Assembly: GCA_950106755.1 (NCBI GenBank)
Contig: OX467092.1
Coordinates: 2,604,001-2,668,000 of the forward strand
Origin: Climacium dendroides
Taxonomy: Eukaryota; Streptophyta; Bryopsida; Hypnales; Climaciaceae
Direction: 5' to 3'
DNA: 64,000 nucleotides
Shown one piece after another: positions 22,314 through 34,300 of the stretch. Every line of letters begins with the position of its first letter. Within the stretch, counting starts at the first letter, position 1. The notes under the pieces are model-generated. The model searched no databases. It was not told the DNA's origin and worked only from the letters and a program-made list of their open reading frames with translations. The translations under genes and the position numbers were made by a program.

Positions 22314-25300
22314 ATGGCTGCCAATTTCTGGGCGTCCTCGCACTGGTAACAATTCTTCCTGCTCTTCAGGGAGGTCTCAGTTACAGAAGAACGATCCTGT
22401 TTCGAATTTGATACTAATGTTTTTCTATGGATGCTGAAATCTGTAGGTTTTGTATACCTGATTGTAATCGGTTGTTGTTGGTTGTTGGTGTCCATTTGCG
22501 TAATTAGGGTTTACTGATTTGAGGATCAAGAGTAACGTTGGGGACACTTTTTCTGTCACTTTAATTAGTATGTAGGGGCTTGCTTTCATTGGGAAATCTG
22601 TCATTACAATTTACTGGAGAGAGCACTTTGAGTAGTACAAGAAACTAGGCTGAGATCCAATTTTACTTTTAATCCTCTATGTATGATGCAGTTACTCAAA
22701 TTGGGAGTTTATAGATTAGAAGGGACAGTAGACATCGCCATTTCCATATGAAGATGAATATCCATTGACATTTTCTTAAGTCACGTTTACACTCAACGTG
22801 CGAATGAAGGCCAACCAAGTGTACTGGGAGAGATGCGTTGATGTTGGTAACAAGGATCGAATGGGAGACTGGATTAGGTCCCTAATGGCTTCAGTGTCCT
22901 CTACCTTAGATTGCTTGTAGCTGTTTATTGATTGTGATGCGGGGATTGGTGGCTGCAGCAAGAAGCTTCTGGATCAAGATGAAGTGAGCAAAGTCGCTCA
23001 AGCTGATTCGGATCGGGGTTTCACCCCTGAAGATGTCAAACTGATGAAGATACAATTTTCTTCTTGTTAGTTCTCCCCCTGTTTTACCCTCAGACGCCTC
23101 TGTTTCATTCATTTTCAACCCTAGTGTGTGCATTTGCGCTATTTTTACAAAAGTCCTTTCCGGTCGGACTTGATCCGGCGTGCTTCTGGAAAATCTACTG
23201 CTTTTTAGTCGTTTTCCCTTTTCTGTTTTTCGTTTTTTCGTTTTTTCGTGGTCATTAGGTGCATTCCTTCCATCATTGTCGCCTCTGTCTTGCAGATATC
23301 AAATCAATTGGATCCCATGTTAAAGTTCGTCAACGGTGAGTTAATATGCAATTTTCTCCTACTTGGCTGTATTATTAGTTGTAATAAGTGTCTAGTTAGT
23401 GATTCGAGAAGGTCATACCTCAAGAACGTCGCCAAGGTTTAGGGTTTCTTGATTACTGACTACATTAAAGTGGGATTTTTGTTTTTGCTTGGCTTGATGT
23501 ATGAGGTTTTAGATTTTGAGGAGCTCGTTCTGTAACCACTGACAGGCACTGACTTATATTGGAATGCAGGGTGGTTGCAACGGCCATTGCATATTTTAGA
23601 AGAATATATACCAGGTATGGTTTTTCATGTGCTTTTTCATTTGTGCATGGAACATTTTCATTTGAACATGGGTCTAAGTTTACCTTGGTTTACTGCATAA
23701 TATTTCTGGAATCTGATAACTAAGGCCTGATCTGATTTTAATAACTCTGCTTTTCCTGCTATTGAACACATGATCATCTTCTCTAGGATCTTTGCTCTTA
23801 TGATGCACATTTTTTTTTGGTTTCTTATGCAAGCACTATATTTCGAATTAGATATATATGGTGCTAATTTGTTTACAATATTTGTTTTCTTGAGTGCAGA
23901 AAGAGTTTTTCTGAATTCGATCCAAGGCTAGTTGCACCTACATGTCTGTACCTAGCCTCCAAAGCAGAAGAAAGTACAGTGCAAGCGAAGCTTCTTGTTT
24001 TCTACATCAAAAAAGTTCGACCAAACTTCGCGAGTCTCTTTACTTGTAAGCCGGCCCTCTGCTTCTGTCTGAAAACCCGAGAAGATGATCCTGCTCTGTT
24101 GAAAAAAGCTTATAACATTTCTGAATCCATTCGTCCTTGAGGAGTCGATGCTTATGTTACTTTGGAGTATCTTGGGTGCATGGGTTTTTTTGTCCGTAAA
24201 TTAGGATTTTCAGCGCTGGGCACTCTCGTTTTGCTCTGTACTTCGTAGCTCACTCTACTCTTCGGAAGTCTCATTAAGATCGTTTGTCCACTGGGACAGC
24301 CAATGAAGATAAAGCGTATCGGTATGACATTAAGGACATTCTTGAGATGGAGATGCGGCTGCTGGAAGCACTAGATTACTACCTCGTCATTTATCACCCC
24401 TACCGTCCTCTCATCCAGTAAGTTTCTTCTCTCATGTTACGAATTTACCCTAAAGCAAGATGGTATTATGGTAAACTTGTGCTGAAAGGAGCACCTGTGT
24501 ATTACTCAAGGACTTAGTGCATGAGACTATGTGACACAGGGTGTTGTTTCAAGTCATCGGGCCGCTTCCAGAATTCTTTCCATTTCTAAAAGTCAATTCG
24601 TATGCAGACTGTTGCAAGATGGAAACATGACGGAGTTGACCGTATGCACTTGGTGAATTCCTACACCATCATCGTGAGGAAGAATTTTGATAACCTTGCA
24701 TGTTTTCATTTTCTTCAATCAAGTTGCTCCTAGAATAGTTTCGCGTCACTTCAAGCATTTTAACAGAAGTATTGATTTTGATTTTTGGGAGATCAGTATA
24801 TAATGCTGTGGATAGATCTTCGGATACAAGTGCTGAATCTCCTGAGACCAAATTTTTATCGCTCTGTATGAATTTTTATCGCTTTCTGATTGGTCCAACC
24901 TAGTGGTAACAGGAGTCCTTACAGGAGATGGGATCAAATCCTTAGCGATTGTAGTATCCTCTAACTTACTTAGCTTTGAAGCATCTCAAAGTGTTTGTTG
25001 ATCTGACAAACGATGTTGGTATCTTTTGATGCAAGGCAGGTCACTTGTGAACGACTCTTATAGAACCGATCTCATCCTCATGTATCCGCCCTTCATGATT
25101 GCGCTTGCATGCATCTACATCGCTAGTGTGCTCAATGAAAAGGACACAAGGTCCTGGTTCGAAGAGCTACGGGTTGATATGAATGTGGTATGGCTCCACC
25201 CCCTTCTCTTTGCAATTGTCAGGTTTTACTGCCTTTCGAAATTGAGAAGTGTAATTCCTTGGCCAGCTTGGTATAGATGTTTTTTCAAGGATCCTAAGTT

Positions 25301-25546
25301 GTCATGTTGTTTGACTTTGTACCAGCCTTCTGGTTGCATACTCTAGTTTGTGAAGTTCCTTGATGGTCGAATCAGCAAATTCTGTAGTTCATGAGCCTGT
25401 GATTTTCCCTTTACAATACTTCTTTGAAATGGGACTGTCAGATTAAAAACATTGCAATGGAGATTTTGGACTTCTATGACAACTACCGGCAGATACCTGA
25501 AGAGCGCATCAGTGCTGCAGTAAGCAAGCTAATGCAACGAATGTAG
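22314..25546 (+). CDS. CYCC: Cyclin C, Mediator kinase-module subunit
   Basis: Nine exons: 22314-22345, 22959-23065, 23296-23335, 23570-23614, 23900-24045, 24300-24417, 24608-24652, 25040-25187 and 25442-25546. All introns are GT-AG. Lengths sum to 786 nt, an uninterrupted 261-residue frame. The protein opens MAANFWASSHC, as cyclin C orthologs do. The first cyclin box includes VKVRQRVVATA and FDPRLVAPTCLYLASKAEES (residues 81-100). The second region has YRYDIKDILEMEM, YHPYRPL and LACIYIASV, ending KNIAMEILDFY. Cyclin C binds CDK8 and tunes RNA polymerase II transcription in the nucleus. The segment between YIKK and YRYD is about nine residues longer than I expect from angiosperm orthologs, and depends on the donor at 24046. 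Intron 1 contains a dispersed repeat. Confidence 0.95.
22517..22830. repeat. Dispersed repeat copy B in cyclin C intron 1
   Basis: Matches the two blocks of copy A at 6025-6680 but lacks the nested MITE found there. It ends about 130 bp before exon 2. Confidence 0.7.
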
Positions 25547-27009
25547 CAACAGCAATAGCACATGTGAAATATTTATTCCATTCAGTGCCAGCCTCTGTAA
25601 ATATGATTTCCTTCAGAACACTATGACCAAGGTTTTGTGATTTGAAAACGCCGGACATGTTTTAAGATTCACATTTTGCACCAAATTATATATGGACTCG
25701 TTTCAACGTGTTCACTGCATCATGGTGGACTGTAGTTAACATCCCTTAAGGGTAAATTCAAAGATTCTGAGTGTATTTTGCTCGGAATTATCTGTAGTGA
25801 TTGCGATCATGAACTTCCTCTCTATTTATGCTGCCCCTTCCCTTTTTTTCGTTCTGAAGTTTGTGTTCTTTTGTGACGGTTCACACTTGGGGATCTGATC
25901 TGCCATTCCATTCAGAATTCGACTTGTATGATGGCCTGTTGTGTTCAACCCAAGCTACGTCTTAATGATCGCGTGGTTCTGTTCGTTTTTTAATTTTACT
26001 TTGAAATTCTTTTTCTTGTCCCACAAAGTCCGAATCTGATGAAACGGAAAATATGCAAATCCCTTTTTCAAGGGCTTTCCACTGGCACCACAAATTCCGC
26101 CATTGATTCCACTGTAGTTGAGATCTTTGCACCTACTCGAATACAATATTCATACAAAAGCAATGCGAGTCAAAGCAAATGGATTGGACAGGAGAGGCTC
26201 AGATCTTGTATTACTGGCTCCCTTTCCAACACCCTACTCAAATTTCCTCACTGAGGTAGTTGTACCCATTTCTGTCTGCCCTTATGTAGGGATTTTTTGA
26301 AGTGTTCCAAATATGACCCTAAACCCATGGCACATGGTTGAAAAGTAGTAGAGCCTTTAGTGAATGGTTTTGGATCTTTATTGGATGATTTTAATTCTTC
26401 TGAAGGTCCTTCAAACATGAAGGTGCTTCAAACATGCATCTGTAGAACACTTCAGGATTTCACTTCAGGATTTCACTTCAAGACTTCATAGAAAATACAA
26501 AAATTCTCCAAAAGAAACTAGGAATTTTTTACTCCACCTTTGCACATGAGCTTAAGTGAACGGATTTCAGTATTTCTACCTTGGTTGTAATTTTATCGAT
26601 GGAGACTCCTCACCTTCGTACAAAGCCTATTTCTTGTAGTTTTTGAAGATGAAATAGCTTTAAATTCAACGACTTCCACCTCATTGATCCAAAACATACG
26701 CATCCCTCAGTATGCACCACCACCCTCAAGGACTCTCTGGTGATATGATCGGATAGTCCTTCCTATTTGGTTTGAATTTTGGTAACAAAACTGAAAACAA
26801 AGATCCAGTAAGGATCAAGCTCCAAACACGAAAACCAGGTGCTCCATTGAATGGTCAAATGCATTTAGTCTTCATTTTAACACTACTCATAATCCTACAC
26901 TCTTGAAAAACTACTCAGTTGAATCACAGTTGAAACTATATCGGATATACTAAAGCCGCATGAACAATTAACTCATTCTGTAACAAGATGACCTCCATAC
27001 TTATTACCA
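25547..27009. other. Intergenic region
   Basis: Contains the cyclin C 3' UTR at its start. The rest shows no exon chain. A short direct repeat (TTCAGGATTTCACTTCAGG) lies near 26452-26475. Confidence 0.4.
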
Positions 27010-27057
27010 AACTTGCATGACCTGAACATCGTCCTCTTCCAGTTGAACATCAAATTC
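27010..27057 (-). other. Exon-like segment downstream of helicase
   Basis: After a good acceptor (CTTTGCAG), the minus strand reads EFDVQLEEDDVQVMQVW and then TAA. An upstream segment near 27243-27290 (HQVQDIPSTFRQ, then GTATT) would join it in phase. The acidic, non-random composition suggests a true terminal exon. I cannot join it to the helicase frame or to another gene, so it may be part of an alternative 3' end or a fragment. Confidence 0.3.
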
Positions 27058-27421
27058 CTGCAAAGAAAGCGCACCAAACGTGAGCACAAGAATTCACTGC
27101 AAAATTAGAAGAATTGAAGTAAAATGTGCATGTTGGGTCGACTTCAAGAAAGAATAACAGTTAAGAATCATAAATGATAGTCTAATGATCTCAATTAAAT
27201 TCACAAAATCATGCCGTTAGAAGTCTACGACATTAATACCTGCCTAAATGTCGATGGAATGTCCTGAACTTGGTGGAAGCACCACTTATAAAAGATTCAC
27301 CGTCCTGGGCGTCCAACTCCTACTGAAGACTTCAATCCTCTGGGCTATACCGGTATTCTGGCTAAGAAAAATTAGTCCACCCGTAATTATTAAGTCTTTC
27401 GAAACTCGTTTCAATCCCCGC

Positions 27422-30400
27422 CTATTCCTTCTTACTAATCTTTGTATTCTTTTTCGATGGCTTCTGATTCTTTTGAATGGACCTTAAGTTTTTCTTCGGC
27501 ATTCCATTTCCTTGTTTTCTCGAGTTTTGGGACTTCCTGATATCTTCAGAACTCTTGCTGTGCGACTTGCTATATTGCTTCTTCTTTGCGACTTCAGAGG
27601 CAGAAGTCGCCCCATTTGAGTCAGGGTTATGAGCTTTAAATTTCTGCTTGTGTACTTTGGGGAGACTCAGCATCCACGCTGGAACGTCACCTCCAGAGGC
27701 AAAGATGACGTGGGCAACTGAACGTAACAAAGGCACATCTTCCTCTGTATAGAATGTAACTGCCTGGCCAGACCTTCCAGCTCTTCCACTACGACCTGGA
27801 AATTTGAAATTGGTTAATAAGGAATGGGAACAAAAATTACCAAACCTATATTTCTAACATTCCAGAGAACTACTGTAGTTTTCAAACCAGTTCATAGCCC
27901 ATACCTGGCTCATTTAAAACAGCTGGAACAAGGCAAATGTAAGAGAATATAAGAGAATATAAGAGAATCAGGCTAATGAAATTTTAAAGCCCCGCTTTAG
28001 TGGCAATAAAATAGGTCACAAAACTAACCACCAATTTCATCGATCAGGGATCAATTGCATCTATCAAAACTTAAAGCATTAGATGCAGCAGTAAATATTC
28101 AAGGGATAAAACTTACCAACACGATGGATGTACGATGATATTGAAGGTGGAAAGTCATAATTGATGACACAATTAAGCCCTTTGAAGTCCATGCCTCTTC
28201 CCATCAAGTCTGTGGCAATAAGCACCCATGTCTTTCCTTCCCGGAACTTCTCAACCGCCGCATCTCTCTGCAATTGCAATCTCTCATATTAATACATCGA
28301 TACAATAGCAAACCGGATTGCAGATCTGTCAACATTACGGGTCAAAGCAAAATCATTAAAAGCCATCACCCCGGGGGCTATCCCAAGAATTCAATGATTG
28401 CCTTTGTGATGCTGCACAAAGGCCTTGAAAGTTGGAACTATGAAATTCACTTTCCACGGTAATGAAAACAAACCTGAGCTTGAGTACGATCCGCATGAAT
28501 ACTGTCGATGCTAAGATCGTCAAAAGCCAGCTCTTTATGGAGCTCTGCAGCTCGTTCCTTGCTTTTTACAAAAATTAACACTGGAGGTCGCAAACTCTGT
28601 CGATTGAAATGCAGCGTCAGACTAAGTTCGTGTGCAAATGATTTTGGGGCAATATCAAAAATCATGGTAATATATTTGCCAAAGCAGAACCAGTCGGACA
28701 AACTAAACACAATAAGAAAAGGAGGATAGTGACCTCATTGAATATCTGGCGTAATGCCAATATCTTTCCTTCCTCGCTTCCAACAAAGACTAGTCTCTGA
28801 TTGACTGTCTGTGCGGCAGAGTTCCTGAAAGATAAAAACGCAAAATTAAAATGCATCCATGTTCTCTCTTTCCAGTAAGAATTGGACTGTTGTCAAAAAG
28901 TATTACCTCACTAAACCTGGAAACATGGAAGCATACTGTGGTATCACTTGACCAGCAGGACAACTATGAACCTACAGAACTGAACTGCTTTAAATGTTCA
29001 TACCTCTCCCCAATGGTGACGCGAACAGCATCATGCATAATAGAGCGAGCGAGCTCTTCCACTGTATCTGGTAAAGTAGCACTGAAAAGAGCGCGTAAAA
29101 TTTTTGGATTGGTGCAAGCTGCCACAACAGAATCAATTTGTTCTACAAATCCCATCTCGAAAAGCTTATCTGATTCATCCATAACCAAGAACTCCACTCT
29201 GCAGCCAACAGATTGTACTTCAGTTAGAAAAAGGTTGCAGAACCTCTACGACGATGTCCTCCCCTATCCAGAAGCCAACTGCACCCAAAGGGCAAACAGA
29301 GAAACCGTAGAAAACAATGAACTTAACGAAGGACGGTGTTCTCACTTGCTCAAATCGATTTTGGACTCTTTCAATAGAGCATCCAATCTTAGAGGAGTGG
29401 AGACAAGAATGTCGCAAGGCAATTTTGAGAAGTCATTGCATGAGGCTAACGCCTTGGTCATGACCCTAACTCGAAACTTGGTACCGGCAGTAAGCTTCTT
29501 GAGCTCTCTTGTAGTCTGCAAAGCAAGTTCCCTAGTGGGACATAAAACAAGTGCACGTAATCCTTCTTTACTTGGCACCTAAGAGAAACACATTCTGCAT
29601 AAGTACCAAATATCTCAGAACAACTGCAAACTTCAGAAGGCATTCTATGAGCCTAATGTGTTTTCCTCCTTAACTGACGATAATTACCAGAAACTAAACA
29701 AGAACCTATAACATCCTAGCAGGAATTAATGAAAGCAGTATCCTTAGTTCATTACCCTTAGTTTCATGAGGATTGGGAGTGTGAACGCCAGTGTTTTCCC
29801 TGAGCCTGTTGGTGCACATGCAAAGCACTCTCGCTCCTGCAACTCAATACAAGAGATGTCATTCGCAAACAGTAAAACCGTTTTTTAATTGTAACTGGAG
29901 CCCTACCACAATGATGAGAAAATTGGATAGAACGTGGAAAATGAGAGAGGAGCAGACATGAATGTGAGTAACTTGGAAGGTAAAGTAGAAATTATAACAG
30001 ATTGCACCCTGCTTCAGGTTCGTCCTTCAAAACAAATGCAATAGAATATCCAAAAACGCACCATTAACAAGGTCGTGATCGCTTGGCGTTGAATTGGTGT
30101 CGGTTCTGTATATCCTGCTTCTCTAATGTTCTTCATTAGATATTTTCTACATCGATATTGTGTCCGCAGCTGCTCAAACGATACAAGAGGGGCTGGAACA
30201 TCCCGGCCTGAGACATGAATTTGATATTTCTTCCTTGACAACCCAACGACCTGAAATCCGTGATTCAAAGCAATACTCCATTCAGGAATTAGAACTTGAA
30301 TTACCCAGAAACAAAATGTGTACCCTCAATAATTGAAAAAAGTTAGTAAATTTATTTAAAATCATGAAAAAAAATTAAAAATTAAGATTATTAAAATTGA

Positions 30401-31253
30401 GTAAGATATCCAAAAACATTCAGTAATTACCTCTGCCTCCGGTATCGCCCCAGTCGCACCAGGTTCTGACATTTCATCACCCTCGTCAACTTCAGGGATC
30501 TCGACAGTTTCTGACTTTCTGCGCTTGAACAGATTGAAGGTCGCTTCAGACCCTACATAGATACATAACAATTTTGATTCAGAGATTATAACCGAACACC
30601 AAATTATTACCATTATAATTATTATAAGAATCTTCAGCATCTACAATAATGTTTCTAAGTTCCTCTCAATCTCAGTTCAAAAAGTGATAAGCTCGTAGTC
30701 AATTGCACTCAAGTTGTAGCTTATTCAGCACTAAACCCTAAACCCTAAACCCTTAAACTTACCATTCTCCTTCAGCACTCTCTTCCTTTTCTTGCTCTGG
30801 GTCTTGCTCTCGATTCCATTCTGAGAAGCCGCTCCAGAAGCCGCAATCTCTTGACTCTTCACGCCATCATTGTCTTTCTTTGACTGCGAAAAAGAAGAAG
30901 CTAGTGAAACCCTAATCCTTAACCCTTAAACCCTAAATCGTTCCGTGCATCATGAATTGTGCCTCGAGCTTGCGATCCGAGTACAATCCCCATCCATGAA
31001 TCCTTAGTTATTTTAGTTCAATAGAAACCCTAAATTCTCAGAATTGACCATCACCTCATGCGGTCTCTTTACTTCACGCTTCATCCCCACAACATGATCA
31101 TTCCATGAAACCTCCGTTCTCCATAGAATCTCAGATTCAAAAATTTCCCCACAAGAGAAAACTCAGTTGCAAACACACCTGGAAACGGCTGAAATCGGAG
31201 GCGAACTTCTTCCTGTCCAAGCGCACCCCCGCAAACAGGAATGCGGGATCCAT
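27422..31253 (-). CDS. RH57: DEAD-box RNA helicase, ROK1/DDX52/RH57 type
   Basis: Eleven exons on the minus strand: 31179-31253, 30763-30883, 30431-30552, 30062-30250, 29756-29836, 29346-29578, 29004-29198, 28734-28824, 28474-28596, 28117-28267 and 27422-27795. They sum to 1,755 nt (584 residues plus stop). The N-terminus [17 protein letters not shown] matches the family's FSG-R-RKKF start. Motifs: Q motif EPTPIQRQA (155-163), APTGSGKT (177-184), PTRELA (210-215), TPLRL (257-261), DESD (281-284), SAT (313-315), ATDLMGRG (428-435) and [11 protein letters not shown] (459-469). The Lys/Ser-rich tail is basic. The family acts in the nucleolus on early 40S pre-rRNA processing and is ATP-dependent. 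Motif II reads DESD rather than DEAD. Telo-boxes upstream and in introns fit ribosome-biogenesis regulation. Confidence 0.95.
30729..30756 (-). promoter_or_regulatory. Telo-box cluster in helicase intron
   Basis: Tandem CTAAACCCTAAACCCTAAAC lies directly beside the donor of exon 2. More copies (AAACCCTAAT, TTAAACCCTAAA) lie near 30910-30945. Telo-boxes mark promoters and first introns of plant ribosome-biogenesis and translation genes. Confidence 0.6.
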
Positions 31254-31345
31254 GGCCGACCCAACGCCTCGAAATGCCCCGCCAGGAAAATTCGTGTATT
31301 TAAGAGTGTCGGAGCTCCTCACCGGCAGGCCCTGCTTCGAGAAAA

Positions 31346-31354
31346 TTAGGGTTT
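31346..31354 (-). promoter_or_regulatory. Telo-box upstream of helicase start
   Basis: On the minus strand it reads AAACCCTAA, about 93 bp before the ATG at 31253, a usual position for this motif in growth-regulated plant genes. Confidence 0.6.
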
Positions 31355-31359
31355 AACAG

Positions 31360-34300
31360 GTCGGGTTCATGAGAGTTTACTGAAACAGGCAGTACTCTTT
31401 ATAGTGGCAAAATTTCAACAGAACGAGAAATGCATAATAATATGAAAGTAGATTTAAGTGAATTTTTTTTACTTTGGGGGAAAAGGTGAAGACCGATGGG
31501 TTAGTTCATTGTTAGCTGGTGTAATTGGGAAAAAAACCCGGCTGCAATTTGAAAACATCGAAAAGAATTTGGTGAAAAAATCTATAAGATTTCTATTTGG
31601 AGGAAAAGGATAGAGTAAGTTAGACTTGGTACTTGAAAAATTGGTTTAATATGGGAAATTAAAATACCAAAGTTTTCTATTAGTTTGGAGAGCTTTGTGC
31701 TTGATAAATAATTAAAGTTCCTTTTTAATTATTTATATTTTGACCAACCTACTAGGAAGCTATTTTAGCTAATAAAATTCAAAAAACATCTCAAATATTG
31801 GTAAAGATTGATTGACACTTAGGAAATTTTGCGTAAATGAATTTGACAAAGGGGTCTTCTTTGCAAAATTTCCACAAAAGTTAACTTTTTATCAATTGTA
31901 TGAAAGTGTCATAAAAAACTTGGATGAAGTATAAAAAAATGAATTTGGTGAATTAGAAAAAAAAATTCCATTATAGGGGAATACATGAGATTCTCTTGTC
32001 TAAGGGATTGTCTCATTATTCTTGAGAATTCCTAATTGTGAAGAGACTTATGCAAAATAATGAATCTCATAAATGAATTCAAAATGTTAGAGCATGATTT
32101 TGTGGTTTAAGCATGAGGTGTGCTTCCCAAAAAATATTGTTAAAAAGAATAGTTGACCATTTTGGCAATGTAAAAAAAAGCATTCAACTTGTTTGGCAAC
32201 ATGGATTGGAAGAAAACTATAGCAATTGAAGTAAGCAAAACTAGTTATTTTCAAGCCCTACTAAATAAGGTCAAAAAATTTAAGACACCTTCAAGTCTAA
32301 TTACAATTGATAATCCATACCTTAAATTTGTTTGTTTGTTATGTTGAGATCTCCCGGACCGTGTGTTCCGTGGTTGCATACTTGGTACCGTTGGAAAGCT
32401 CTCAGTGAGGAGGGGTGCACTGGCTTGGTTTTGTGGCATTCCAACTTGCACTGGGAAAGTTATTGAATTTCAAAGTTTTTATGAATAAAAAATTAGAAAA
32501 ATAATTTCACTTTAATTTTGATTGTGACAATAGCACAAGGCATACTAGTACTAAATCTTGTTAGATACACATATACAGAATTTTAAAAGCATATAGGGGG
32601 TCTACCTTCCTCTAAATTACATTGAGATGTAAAGAGGTCTAGTAGACTAGCAATTCATCAGCTACATTTTGATGATTTCTTGTGCACCAAGGATTTTTTC
32701 TAAAAGAATCCAAATAGTGAAAATATAAGAGAAAAAATATGTGAGAGAACACTAAAAAAATTGTCTTGATAAACTGCAAGATTATAACTTTTGAAGTTAA
32801 AAAAATGGTTTTTTTCAAACTTGCCTAATAGAGTTAGTTGTCAAGTTTTGCTCTTTTTGGAGTGAAATTTTGCACTGAATATATTATTATATTTTTACAA
32901 ATTCATACTATCAATAAAGGGGATTTGAAGGTGTGGGAGGATCATTTCAAGCCTATTCTCTAAGTTGTGAATACGTTAGAATATTTAAATTTTTTAAAAC
33001 TAATTAAAAATTAATTAAATAACATTATCTAATGTGGCATGATTGTGGCCATATCAAATTGTTGATTTGATAGAGTTTCCATTGTTTCTCTTAATTCAAA
33101 AACCTATAGGAACTTATAGTCTTTTTTAGGCCCAAAATATCTTTTAATGATCATGTTAGTTGATATATTATATTTAATTATAAACTTTGTCATGTATTTG
33201 TGAACCTATATCAAGAGAAGGTTTAATTAATAATAGAAAAAAAACCAAACTCAATCAGATCTGTATTTGGATGCTTCAAGGAGTTTGGTCCTATGTTTTC
33301 CTAAACTTTGGTTCATGATCTTACTTTATATACATTTTATAATGTCGTATAAAGATGAGTGTAAAGAGAGGTTTTCTTCTAAAAATTCAAAAAAATTTAG
33401 CTACAATTAAAAATAGCTTAGGAACAAAAAAATGTTGTTGTATATAAATCTTGAATCTTGTTCGTTGAATTTTCTTAAGCTGCCGTGGAATTGCTCCCCA
33501 TTGGCCTATCCCATTTTGGCTCAAGGTAGGGTTTAGAAACCATAGGATATTACACACATAGAATTGACAACATATCATGAGATATCGTCAGTGGTTATGA
33601 ATCCTAAACTTTCAAATTTATAGTTTGTTGGTTATCAATTCAACCTCATCATGACTCACAACAACAAAATTTACAAATCCAAAAAAGCCACAATATACAA
33701 GTCTTCAACTTCAACTCCAACTTCCTAGCTAAACTTTGATCTAATGCCACCATAGCCTCAAGAGCCTAAATAAGATAAGTAATAATTTCTTGAAAAACTA
33801 ACTCTAATTTCTACTTCTCCTTCAAATCCCAAATCATTCCAATACTCTGTTAGACTTCTATGTCCAAAGTTTCGACCTTTTAAATTGATGGCAGTAGATT
33901 GTTGCAACCCTAATAACACCTTAGACCTCCGAACAACCCCTAAAGGTCCTTCATAGCTTAATGGTCTCACCATGCTTTACTTTTAATATCACTTAAATTA
34001 CAACTCACACGCACTGCACATACCATGCACCTATAGCATTAGTTCCTATTTTCAACTCATGGTACTAAGTCCCAATCCTCGGGACTACTAACACACACAC
34101 TGTACATGACACTTGACATGGCACTTGGTGACACGGGGTAGAACTTCTATTGATGTCAAAGCACTCGATGGAGATACTACCCTCCACCAATCCTAACCGC
34201 CTTTAAATGTCACTTCACTTTATATTAGGTCTATTGTGTATTTGCAACTTTCATATCGTAACTAATCGAGACTCAAAACTTGAGACACATCCAAAATGGT

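Noticed and set aside
28851..29582. 243-codon plus-strand frame
   Set aside because: Antisense to helicase exons 6 and 7 and the introns between them. The minus strand has the conserved helicase motifs.
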